Shown: piece after piece, positions 57,231 through 64,000 of the stretch | How the letters are laid out: every line of letters begins with the position of its first letter | Numbering within the stretch: the first letter of the stretch is position 1 | NCBI RefSeq assembly: GCF_000620645.1 | Contig: NZ_KK211160.1 | Coordinates: forward strand, 372,001-436,000 | Length of the DNA stretch: 64,000 bases | Reading direction: 5' to 3' | Source: Nocardioides sp. URHA0032 | GTDB taxonomy: Bacteria > Actinomycetota > Actinomycetes > Propionibacteriales > Nocardioidaceae | The notes under the pieces: model-generated | The model's database searches: none | What the model saw: only the letters and a program-made list of their open reading frames with translations | What the model was told of the DNA's origin: nothing | Translations under genes and position numbers: made by a program

Positions 57231-57995
57231 TCAGTCCCGGATCCCTTCCGGCATCAGCTTCGCGAGGTTGCGCACCCCGCGCAGCTGGAGCTGCTTGACG
57301 GCGCCGTCGGAGCGGCCGAGGACCTCGGCCGTCTCGGCGATGCTCATGCCCTGGAGGAACCTCATCACCAGGCAGTCGCGCTGCTCGGGCGGCAGCTCGG
57401 TGAGGGCCTTGAGGAGGATCTCGTTGGTGAGACCGGCGAGCACCGACGACTCGGGCCCCTCGGTGGCGTCGTCGTGCAGCGCCATGTCCTCGGTCGTCAG
57501 CTCGAGGCGGGTCCGGCCGGCCTTGAAGTGGTCGGTGGCGAGGTTCCTGGCGATCGTCATCAGCCAGGCCCCGAAGTCCTTGCCCTGCCACCGGAAGTTG
57601 TTCATGCTCCGCAGCGCGCGGAAGAACGTCTCCGAGGTGAGGTCCTCGGCCAGCGTGCTGGAGCGGGTCCGGTAGAAGAGGAACCGGTAGACGGAGGCCT
57701 GGTAGTGGTCGTAGAGCATGCCGAACGCGTCTGCGTCGCCCTTGCGGGCCAGCTCGACCAGCGCGATCAGCCGGGTCCGCTCGGCGGCGTCCTCCTCCGA
57801 GGAGGCGGCCAGGTCGGCGTCGTCGTACCCACCGCCGCCACCGGTGCCGGCCCCGGCGCGGTCGCTCGCGATCGCCTCGGTGAGGAGCATCCCGGGCGCG
57901 CCGACCAGCGCGGGGCGCCCGCTCAGCAGCGCCTGGGCGACGAGCCGGCGCAGGGCGTCCAGCCCGTGCACGACGTCGCTGTCCTCCGACGACAT
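57231..57995 (-). CDS. bldN: ECF sigma factor, BldN-like
   Basis: A 254-residue RNA polymerase sigma factor. An N-terminal extension of about 85 residues, unusual for ECF factors but present in BldN, precedes region 2 (DAFGMLYDHYQASVYRFLFY, about 100-119, with AEDLTSETFFRALR) and region 4 (LPPEQRDCLVMRFLQGMSIA, about 200-219, HTH). BldN of Streptomyces controls aerial development and its gene has the same neighbours (DUF5667 protein, rex, hemA). ATG at 57995 follows GGAGGAT; the 14 codons upstream are less likely. Confidence 0.85.
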   Translation of the reverse strand: MSSEDSDVVHGLDALRRLVAQALLSGRPALVGAPGMLLTEAIASDRAGAGTGGGGGYDDADLAASSEEDAAERTRLIALVELARKGDADAFGMLYDHYQASVYRFLFYRTRSSTLAEDLTSETFFRALRSMNNFRWQGKDFGAWLMTIARNLATDHFKAGRTRLELTTEDMALHDDATEGPESSVLAGLTNEILLKALTELPPEQRDCLVMRFLQGMSIAETAEVLGRSDGAVKQLQLRGVRNLAKLMPEGIRD

Positions 57996-58095
57996 GGATC
58001 GATCCTCCCAGAAAGCTTCCCCCGAAGCCTTCCCCATCGTAAACGCGAGTTACGGTTCTGGGAACCGTCTCGCGTGCCGGGATGGTTACGGACGA

Positions 58096-58974
58096 TCAGT
58101 GACGCTTGCTCCTGAGTGCGACGCCCGCCGCGACCGCACCGGAGACCGCGCCGGCGACGGCTCCGACGACGAGTCCACCGCGCACCGCCTTGCGCCCGGT
58201 CCGGTAGTCGTGGATCCGCCAGCCCTGCTCGCGGGCGTGCGCGCGCAGCCTGGCGTCCGGGTTGATCGCGCAGGGATCGCCGACCAGGGACAGCATCGGC
58301 AGGTCGTTGGCCGAGTCGGAGTACGCCGAGCAGCGGCGCAGGTCGAGTCCCTCGCGCTCGGCCAGCGCGCGCACCGCCTCGGCCTTGGCCGGGCCGTGCA
58401 GCAGGTCCCCGACCAGCCGGCCCGTGTAGACGCCGTCCTGGTGCTCGGCGACCGTGCCCATCGCCCCGGTGAGCCCGAGCCGGCGCGCGATGATCTGGGC
58501 GATCTCGATCGGCGCCGCGGTGACCAGCCAGACCCGCTGGCCCTCGTCGAGGTGCATCTGCGCGAGGGCGCGGGTGCCCGGCCAGATCCGGTCGGCCATC
58601 GCCTCCTCGAAGATCTCCTCACCCAGCTCCTGGAGCTCGGTGACGGTGTGCCCGGCGATGAATCCGAGCGCGGAGGCGCGGGCGTCGGCGACGTGCTCGG
58701 GGTCCTCGACCCCGACGACGCGGAAGTAGGCCTGCTTCCAGGCCGCGCCGAGGATCTCGCGGGTCGTGAAGAACTTCCGCCGGTGCAGGCCGCGGGCGAG
58801 GTGGAAGATGCTGGCGCCCTGCATCACGGTGTTGTCGACGTCGAAGAACGCGGCCGCATCGGGATCGGTCGGCGGCGTGAGCGCGGACTCGACCTCCGCG
58901 GCGGCCGCGGCGGCCTCGCCCGCGAGCACGGAGCGGAGCTGGAGGTTGCGTGGCCTCGCGCGCTTCTCGGACAC
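58096..58974 (-). CDS. HAD-IB family hydrolase with C-terminal membrane segment
   Basis: A 292-residue phosphatase-like protein. The nucleophile motif is AAFFDVDNTVMQGAS (Asp near residue 45), motif II WLVTAAP (about 150) and motif III/IV YSDSANDLPML (about 218). This is the HAD-IB type related to SerB and CicA. A Gly/Val/Ala-rich helix (about 265-285) probably anchors it to the membrane. Substrate unknown; lipid phosphates fit the neighbouring acyltransferase and acyl-CoA ligase. GTG at 58974 with -10 TAGGCT (58986-58981) 6 bp upstream. Confidence 0.8.
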   Translation of the reverse strand: MSEKRARPRNLQLRSVLAGEAAAAAAEVESALTPPTDPDAAAFFDVDNTVMQGASIFHLARGLHRRKFFTTREILGAAWKQAYFRVVGVEDPEHVADARASALGFIAGHTVTELQELGEEIFEEAMADRIWPGTRALAQMHLDEGQRVWLVTAAPIEIAQIIARRLGLTGAMGTVAEHQDGVYTGRLVGDLLHGPAKAEAVRALAEREGLDLRRCSAYSDSANDLPMLSLVGDPCAINPDARLRAHAREQGWRIHDYRTGRKAVRGGLVVGAVAGAVSGAVAAGVALRSKRH

Positions 58975-59030
58975 AGTCGGAGCCTAGTGCTCGGCGGCGG
59001 TGGGCACGGACGCTGTGGAAGGATCGGCCC

Positions 59031-60560
59031 ATGTCCGGAGTGCGCGACGTCGCGGAGCTGGTCGCCACCGCTGCCGCCGAGCAGCCCGACCACCTCGCGG
59101 TGGTGGAGTCCGGCGGCCGGTCGCTGACCTGGGGCGGCCTCGAGGACGAGGTCGGGCGGATCGCCACCGGCCTCGGCGCCGCTGGGGTCGTAGGCGGGCA
59201 ACGGGTGATGATCGCCTCCGGCAACCGCCTCGAGTTCGTCGCGACCTACCTCGGCGTGCTGCGGGCGCAGGCGGTCGCGGTGCCGGTCAACCCCGGGTCC
59301 ACGGTCGGCGAGCTGGCGCGGATGCTCGAGGACTCGGGCTCGCGCGTGGTGGTCGCCGACGAGGCCTCCGCCGGCGCCGTGCGCGAGGCCGTCGCGACGC
59401 TCGAGCCGGCGCCCCGCGTGGTGGTCATGGGCGAGCCGTCGTACGACGAGCTGCGGGCCGCCCCGGCGCGCCCCGTGCCGCCGCTCCAGGACCCCGAGAA
59501 GCTCGCCGCCCTCCTGTACACCAGCGGTACCTCGGGTCGCCCGCGCGCCGCGATGCTCACCCACCGGGCGCTGCTCGCGAACCTCCAGCAGGTCGCCGAG
59601 GTCGACCCGCCGATGATGCACGGCGACGACGTGGTGCTCGGGGTGCTCCCGCTGTTCCATGTCTACGGCCTGAACGCCGTGCTCGGCGGCGTGCTGTGCC
59701 ACCGGGCGAAGCTGGTGCTCGTGGAGCGCTTCGACCCGCACGAGACGCTCGGCCTCATCGACGACGAGGCGTGCAGCGTCGTACCCCTCGCCCCGCCGGT
59801 GTTCGCGTACTGGGAGGACGAGCCCGACCTGGCCGAGCACCTCGGACCGGTGCGGCTGATCCTGTCGGGCTCGGCTCCGCTGGCGGCCGAGGTCGTCGAG
59901 CGGTTCACCGCGCGCACCAGGATCCCGGTCCACCAGGGCTACGGGCTCACCGAGGCCGCGCCGGTCGTCACCAGCACGCTGTGCAGCGCCCGGCCCAAGG
60001 TCGGCTCGGTCGGGGCGGCGCTGCCGGGGGTGGAGCTGCGCCTGGTCGACGAGACCGGCCGGCCGCCCGAGGGCGAGGACCCCGGCGAGATCCAGGTCCG
60101 CGGCGCGAACCTGTTCAGCGGCTACTGGCCCGACGGCGACTCCGGCCCGGACGACCAGGGCTGGTGGTCGACCGGCGATGTCGGCTTCCTCGACGAGGAC
60201 GGCGACCTGTTCCTGGTCGACCGGCTCAAGGAGCTGGTGATCGTCAGCGGCTTCAACGTCTACCCGACCGAGGTCGAGGACGTGGTCGAGGAGGTCCCCG
60301 GAGTGCTCGACGTCGCGGTGATCGGCGTCGACGACCCGCACACCGGCGAGGCCGTGGTCGCCTACGTCCGCGCGCCCGCCAGCGACCCCGACGCGATCGT
60401 CGCGGCGGTGCGGGAGCACTGCGCGGTCCGGCTGGCCCGGTTCAAGCGGCCCTCCCGGATCGAGGTCGTCGACGAGCTGCCGAAGACCGTCACCGGGAAG
60501 GTGCAGAAGGGCCGGCTGCGCGGGATCGAGCGACGGCGCAGCGTCGGGCTCCTCGAGTGA
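59031..60560 (+). CDS. AMP-dependent acyl-CoA synthetase/ligase
   Basis: A 509-residue ANL-superfamily enzyme activating a carboxylic acid via acyl-AMP to the CoA thioester. P-loop LLYTSGTSGRPRAAMLTHR (about 161-179), the A5 motif GYGLTEAAPVVTST (about 303-316), STGDVGFLDEDG (about 381) and the C-terminal Lys in TVTGKVQKGRL (about 491). The acyl substrate (medium or long chain) cannot be read. ATG at 59031 after GGAAGGA. It overlaps nothing; 4 bp before the glutaredoxin gene. Confidence 0.85.
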   Translation: MSGVRDVAELVATAAAEQPDHLAVVESGGRSLTWGGLEDEVGRIATGLGAAGVVGGQRVMIASGNRLEFVATYLGVLRAQAVAVPVNPGSTVGELARMLEDSGSRVVVADEASAGAVREAVATLEPAPRVVVMGEPSYDELRAAPARPVPPLQDPEKLAALLYTSGTSGRPRAAMLTHRALLANLQQVAEVDPPMMHGDDVVLGVLPLFHVYGLNAVLGGVLCHRAKLVLVERFDPHETLGLIDDEACSVVPLAPPVFAYWEDEPDLAEHLGPVRLILSGSAPLAAEVVERFTARTRIPVHQGYGLTEAAPVVTSTLCSARPKVGSVGAALPGVELRLVDETGRPPEGEDPGEIQVRGANLFSGYWPDGDSGPDDQGWWSTGDVGFLDEDGDLFLVDRLKELVIVSGFNVYPTEVEDVVEEVPGVLDVAVIGVDDPHTGEAVVAYVRAPASDPDAIVAAVREHCAVRLARFKRPSRIEVVDELPKTVTGKVQKGRLRGIERRRSVGLLE

Positions 60561-60564
60561 CCCG

Positions 60565-60804
60565 ATGACCGCGCGCGTCACGCTGTACTCACGCCCGGGC
60601 TGCCACCTCTGCGACGACGCCCGGGAGGTGGTCGCGCGGGTCTGCGCCGAGCTCGGCGAGGAGTACGACGAGGTGTCGATCGACGACGACCCGGACCTGG
60701 CCGAGAGGTACGGCGAGGAGATCCCGGTGACGTTCGTGGACGGCCGCCAGCACGACTTCTGGCGGGTCGACGAGCAGCGGCTCCGAACGGCTCTGCGCGC
60801 CTAG
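60565..60804 (+). CDS. Glutaredoxin-like protein
   Basis: A 79-residue thioredoxin-fold protein with the redox site C13-H-L-C16 in LYSRPGCHLC and the cis-Pro segment EEIPVTFVDG (about 52-61). DUF836/glutaredoxin-like proteins at this position precede rex in actinobacteria. It probably serves mycothiol-linked or general dithiol exchange. Four bp downstream of the ligase, so co-transcribed; the next promoter (60872-60900) lies in the following gap. Confidence 0.8.
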   Translation: MTARVTLYSRPGCHLCDDAREVVARVCAELGEEYDEVSIDDDPDLAERYGEEIPVTFVDGRQHDFWRVDEQRLRTALRA

Positions 60805-60870
60805 TCCGACCCCGCGGGAGTGGCTCATGTCACATGTGCTAAGCCCAACGCCCGCAGGGTGCCGTCCCGG

Positions 60871-60900
60871 TTTGTTCTCCCGTTCACAAACTCCTACAGT
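60871..60900 (+). promoter_or_regulatory. rex promoter with Rex operator
   Basis: TTTGTTCTCCCGTTCACAAA (60871-60890) fits the TTTGTGAA-N4-TTCACAAA Rex box, with a perfect right half and an imperfect left half. The -35 TTGTTC (60872-60877) lies inside it, and 17 bp on is the -10 TACAGT (60895-60900). Confidence 0.7.
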
Positions 60901-60993
60901 GAAGGCGCCGCCGGGTGCGCAGCGGGCCTCGAAATGAGCGTCGTTCGCCATGCCCGACGACGGCCCAGTCACCTGGTGATGGAAAGAGCTGCA

Positions 60994-61662
60994 GTGACCG
61001 CACGGACCTCCCCCGAGAGTGCCCGGGACATCCCCGAGGCGACGGTCGCGCGACTGCCCGTCTACCTCCGGGCCCTCACCACGCTCTCCGAGCAGGGCAC
61101 CGGCACCTGCTCGAGCGAGGAGCTCGCGGGCGCGGCCGGGGTGAACAGCGCGAAGCTGCGCAAGGACCTCTCCTACCTCGGCAGCTACGGCACGCGCGGG
61201 GTCGGGTACGACGTCGACTACCTGCGCTACCAGATCGCCCGTGAGATCGGGGTCACCCAGGACTGGCCGGTCGTCATCGTCGGCATCGGCAACCTCGGCC
61301 AGGCGCTCGCGAACTACTCCGGCTTCCGCAGCCGCGGCTTCCGCGTGGTGGCGCTGCTCGACGCCGACCCGGCCCGCCGCGACGAGGTCGTCGCCGGGAT
61401 CGAGGTTCGCCCCTTCGACGACCTGGAGGGGATCGTCCGCGAGCACTCCGTCGCGATCGGCGTGATCGCCACGCCGGCGCTGTCGGCGCAGGACGTCGCC
61501 GACCGGATGGTCGCCTGCGGCATCACCAGCATCCTGAACTTCGCGCCGTTCCCGCTGAACGTGCCCGACCAGGTCGACGTGCGCAAGGTCGACCTCTCGA
61601 TCGAGCTGCAGATCCTGGCCTACCGCGAGCAGCGCAAGACCGGTCAGGGGGCGCCCGCGTGA
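60994..61662 (+). CDS. rex: Redox-sensing transcriptional repressor Rex
   Basis: A 222-residue repressor that binds DNA when NADH/NAD+ is low and leaves it when NADH is high. N-terminal winged helix: VARLPVYLRALTTLSEQGTG and VNSAKLRKDLSYLGSYG (about 16-66). Rossmann domain: VIVGIGNLGQALANY (about 92-106). I place the start at GTG 60994, with GGAAAGAG 6 nt upstream, rather than ATG 60979. It is the first gene of a rex-hemA-hemC-hemD operon and sits behind a matching operator, so it should repress itself. Confidence 0.92.
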   Translation: MTARTSPESARDIPEATVARLPVYLRALTTLSEQGTGTCSSEELAGAAGVNSAKLRKDLSYLGSYGTRGVGYDVDYLRYQIAREIGVTQDWPVVIVGIGNLGQALANYSGFRSRGFRVVALLDADPARRDEVVAGIEVRPFDDLEGIVREHSVAIGVIATPALSAQDVADRMVACGITSILNFAPFPLNVPDQVDVRKVDLSIELQILAYREQRKTGQGAPA

Positions 61663-62951
61663 GCGTTCTCGTGGTGGGGATGTCCCACAAGTCCGCGCCC
61701 GTCTCGCTGCTGGAGCGGGTCGCGCTCGACGGTGACGGTGTGCACAAGCTCATCGACGACGTCGCCGCCTGCGAGCACGTCACCGAGGCGACCGTCATCG
61801 CGACCTGCAACCGGCTCGAGATCTACGCCGAGGTGGACCGCTTCCACGGCTCCGTCGAGGAGGTGTCCCGGCTGCTCGTCGAGCGCGCCGGCGAGTCCAC
61901 CGAGGCGATGCTGCCGCACCTCTACGTGCACTACGACGACGGCGCGGTCTCGCACCTGTTCCAGGTCGTCGCCGGCCTCGAGTCGATGGCCGTCGGCGAA
62001 GGGCAGATCCTCGGCCAGACCCGCGACGCGCTGAGCTCGGGCCAGGAGATCGGCACCGTCGGCCCGGCCCTGAACCTGCTGTTCCAGCAGGCGCTCCGGG
62101 TCGGCAAGCGGGCCCGCGCCGAGACCGACATCGACCGCGCCGCACCCTCGCTGGTGAGCGCCGCCCTGGACCGCACCCACGCCGCCGTCGGTGACCTCTC
62201 CGGCAAGCGGGTGCTGGTGCTCGGTGCCGGTGCGATGGCGGGACTCGCGACCGCCACCGTCGCCCGCCGCGGCGCGGGCAGCGTCACCGTCGCCAACCGC
62301 ACCACCGGCAACGCCGACCGGCTCGCGGCCGAGTACGGCGCCCGCGCGGCCGCCCTCGCCGACCTCGAGGCCGAGCTCGCGCTCGCCGACGTCCTGGTCT
62401 CCTGCACCGGCTCCACCGGACTCGTCGTCAGCCGCGAGGTCGTCGCCGCGGCGACCGCCGGTGGCCGCGAGCTCGCGATCATCGACCTGGCGCTCCCGCA
62501 CGACGTCGACCCGACGGTCGCCGAGCTGCCCGGCGTCACGCTGATCAACCTGGCCGAGCTCGCGGAGGAGCTGCGCGACTCCGACGCCGGCCGCGAGGTC
62601 CTCGAGGTGCGCCGGATCGTCGCCCAGGAGGTCTCCGCGTTCCTCGGCGCCCGCCGCCAGGCGAGCGTCACGCCGACCGTCGTCGCGCTCCGCTCGATGG
62701 CGACCTCGGTCGTCGACGCCGAGATGGAGCGGCTCGCCGGCCGGCTCCCCGACCTCGACGACGCCACCCGCGCGGAGGTGCTGCACACCGTGCGCCGGGT
62801 CGCCGACAAGCTGCTCCACCAGCCGACGGTCCGGGTCAAGGAGCTCGCGAACGAGACCGGCGCCGTGTCGTACGCCGCCGCCCTGGCCGAGCTGTTCGCG
62901 CTCGACCCCGAGGCCGTGGACGCCGTGACCCGGGCGGAGGGTCTCTCATGA
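61659..62951 (+). CDS. hemA: Glutamyl-tRNA reductase
   Basis: A 430-residue NADPH enzyme reducing glutamyl-tRNA to glutamate-1-semialdehyde, the first step of tetrapyrrole synthesis. The nucleophile is the Cys of IATCNRLEIYAEV (about residue 50); SMAVGEGQILGQTRDAL (about 110), the Rossmann VLVLGAGAMAGLATA (about 185) and the C-terminal dimerisation helix are present. GTG start overlapping rex by 4 bp, so heme production is tied to the NADH-sensing repressor. Confidence 0.95.
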   Translation: MSVLVVGMSHKSAPVSLLERVALDGDGVHKLIDDVAACEHVTEATVIATCNRLEIYAEVDRFHGSVEEVSRLLVERAGESTEAMLPHLYVHYDDGAVSHLFQVVAGLESMAVGEGQILGQTRDALSSGQEIGTVGPALNLLFQQALRVGKRARAETDIDRAAPSLVSAALDRTHAAVGDLSGKRVLVLGAGAMAGLATATVARRGAGSVTVANRTTGNADRLAAEYGARAAALADLEAELALADVLVSCTGSTGLVVSREVVAAATAGGRELAIIDLALPHDVDPTVAELPGVTLINLAELAEELRDSDAGREVLEVRRIVAQEVSAFLGARRQASVTPTVVALRSMATSVVDAEMERLAGRLPDLDDATRAEVLHTVRRVADKLLHQPTVRVKELANETGAVSYAAALAELFALDPEAVDAVTRAEGLS

Positions 62952-63901
62952 CCCGGACGATCCGGATCGGCACCCGGGCCTCGGCCCTCGCGACGACCCA
63001 GTCCCGGCTGGTCGCCGACCAGCTGTCGCAGCGTCTCGGCCGCGAGGTCGAGCTCGTCGAGATCAGCACCGAGGGCGACCGCACCCAGGCCGCCGGCACC
63101 CCGCTCGCGGGCACGGCGTCGACGGGCGTGTTCGTCTCCGCGCTGCGCGACGCCCTCCTGGACGGCCGCGTGGACATCGCCGTGCACTCGCTCAAGGACC
63201 TGCCGACCTATGCCGCCGAGGGGATCGCGCTGGTCGCCGTACCCGCCCGTGAGGACCCGCGCGACGTCGTCGCGGCCCGCGACGGGCTGACGCTCGGCGA
63301 GCTGCCGGTCGGCAGCAGGGTCGGCACCGGCTCCCCGCGCCGGGTCGCGCAGCTGCACGCCCTCGGCCTCGGTTTGGACGTGGTCGGCGTTCGTGGGAAC
63401 GTCGACACCCGGATCGGCAAGGTCCGCTCCGGTGAGTACGACGCCGTCGTGCTCGCGCGAGCGGGTCTGGCCCGGCTCGGCCGCCTCGACGAGGCGACCG
63501 AGGTGCTCGACCCGTTGCAGATGCTGCCCGCTCCCGGGCAGGGGGCGCTGGCGGTCGAGTGCCGGGCGGACGACGAGCTGGGTGACCAGATCGCCGCCGT
63601 CCTCGACGATCCGCACGCCCGGGCGGCGGTCACGGCCGAGCGCGCGGTCCTCGCCACCCTCGAGGGCGGGTGCTCCGCGCCGATCGGGGCCCTGGCGGAG
63701 GTCGTCGAGGGCGACGACGGCGAAGAGCTCTGGGTGCGGGCGGTTGCGCTCTCACCCGACGGGGCGCTCTCGGTGCGGATGTCCGCGACGGGGAAGCCCA
63801 ACGACGCACACGGCGTCGGAACCCGGTTGGCGGACGAGATGCTCGCCGACGGGGCAGCAGGACTGACATCACCCGCAGCAGACAAGAGGCAGGACGCATG
63901 A
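62948..63901 (+). CDS. hemC: Porphobilinogen deaminase (hydroxymethylbilane synthase)
   Basis: A 317-residue enzyme building hydroxymethylbilane from four porphobilinogens on a dipyrromethane cofactor. IRIGTRASALATTQSRLVA (about 5-23), DIAVHSLKDLPT (about 76-87), GTGSPRRVAQL (about 120) and the cofactor-binding Cys in LEGGCSAPIGALAE (about 238) are intact. ATG at 62948 overlaps hemA by 4 bp and its stop overlaps hemD (ATGA). Confidence 0.95.
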   Translation: MTRTIRIGTRASALATTQSRLVADQLSQRLGREVELVEISTEGDRTQAAGTPLAGTASTGVFVSALRDALLDGRVDIAVHSLKDLPTYAAEGIALVAVPAREDPRDVVAARDGLTLGELPVGSRVGTGSPRRVAQLHALGLGLDVVGVRGNVDTRIGKVRSGEYDAVVLARAGLARLGRLDEATEVLDPLQMLPAPGQGALAVECRADDELGDQIAAVLDDPHARAAVTAERAVLATLEGGCSAPIGALAEVVEGDDGEELWVRAVALSPDGALSVRMSATGKPNDAHGVGTRLADEMLADGAAGLTSPAADKRQDA

Positions 63902-64000
63902 CGCGAGGCAAGACCACCACCACCGGCACGGGGTCCACCCGCGGCTGGGTGTCGTTCGTCGGCAGCGGTCCGGGCGACCCGGGCCTGCTGACGGTGCGCG
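63898..64000 (+). CDS. hemD: Uroporphyrinogen-III methyltransferase/synthase (N-terminal fragment)
   Basis: Only the first 34 codons are in the window. After a Thr/Gly-rich start the sequence WVSFVGSGPGDPGLLTVR shows the SAM-binding loop of uroporphyrinogen-III C-methyltransferase, so the gene is probably the fused methyltransferase-synthase (CysG/HemD) typical of actinobacteria, making uroporphyrinogen III and precorrin-2. It overlaps hemC by ATGA. Confidence 0.8.
   Translation, partial: MTRGKTTTTGTGSTRGWVSFVGSGPGDPGLLTVR

Overview
The window is high-GC actinobacterial DNA. FtsH, Lsr2, ClpC, DisA, Rex, the gene orders (tilS-hpt-ftsH-folEPBK, panC-panD-nadBC-coaX, clpC/mutY/disA/radA, BldN-type sigma factor next to rex-hemA-hemC-hemD) and the promoter style all point to Nocardioidaceae, most likely Nocardioides or a close relative. 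This assignment is inferred from sequence character and gene order, not from a database search. Coding density is very high, most neighbours overlap by 1-8 bp, and I see no tRNA, rRNA, transposase, integrase, CRISPR array or prophage.

Layout. 1-2774: end of a thiB-thiP-thiQ-type ABC importer. 2793-9352: PAP2 membrane protein, a secreted NlpC/P60 endopeptidase, an acyl-CoA oxidase-like enzyme, inorganic pyrophosphatase and a DacB-type D,D-carboxypeptidase. 9349-17590: a zinc-protease-like protein, tilS, a secreted protein, hpt, ftsH and the folate genes folE-folP-folB-folK. 17587-26439: small membrane proteins, a GNAT protein, an Opu-type compatible-solute importer on the minus strand, and a surface-glycan-like group (two glycosyltransferases and a sulfotransferase). 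26643-32206: a combined CoA and NAD cofactor operon (DUF2520 protein, panC, panD, nadB, nadC, coaX). 32295-39778: lsr2, clpC, mutY, disA and radA. 39861-48652: LacI regulator, methyltransferase, VOC protein, Cys-rich unknown, Ppx/GppA, TIM-barrel isomerase, TetR plus ABC exporter, proline dehydrogenase and proC. 48653-52000: a tandem repeat, a small TetR-controlled membrane/DCC operon, and a tryptophanyl-tRNA synthetase behind a Trp leader peptide. 52030-64000: AcuC-type deacetylase, HTH protein, bS22-like peptide, epimerase and acyltransferase, a BldN-like sigma factor with a DUF5667 partner, HAD phosphatase, acyl-CoA ligase, glutaredoxin, and rex-hemA-hemC-hemD.

What stands out is regulation and repeat biology. 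(1) trpS has an 11-codon leader ending in Trp-Trp codons, followed by competing hairpins: a ribosome-mediated attenuator. (2) A four-gene TetR operon carries two identical-type 14-bp palindromes, one on the -35 box. (3) The DUF5667 gene next to the BldN-like sigma factor has an ECF-type promoter, and rex has a Rex-type operator on its own -35 box. (4) The 3' end of hpt is duplicated in tandem, with an odd AT-ending codon patch in the intact copy. (5) folB and nadB each contain in-frame insertions derived from what looks like one REP-like repeat family. (6) At least 17 genes have a TANNNT -10 box 6-8 bp before the start codon, implying leaderless mRNAs, and three divergent pairs are packed into 29-33 bp.
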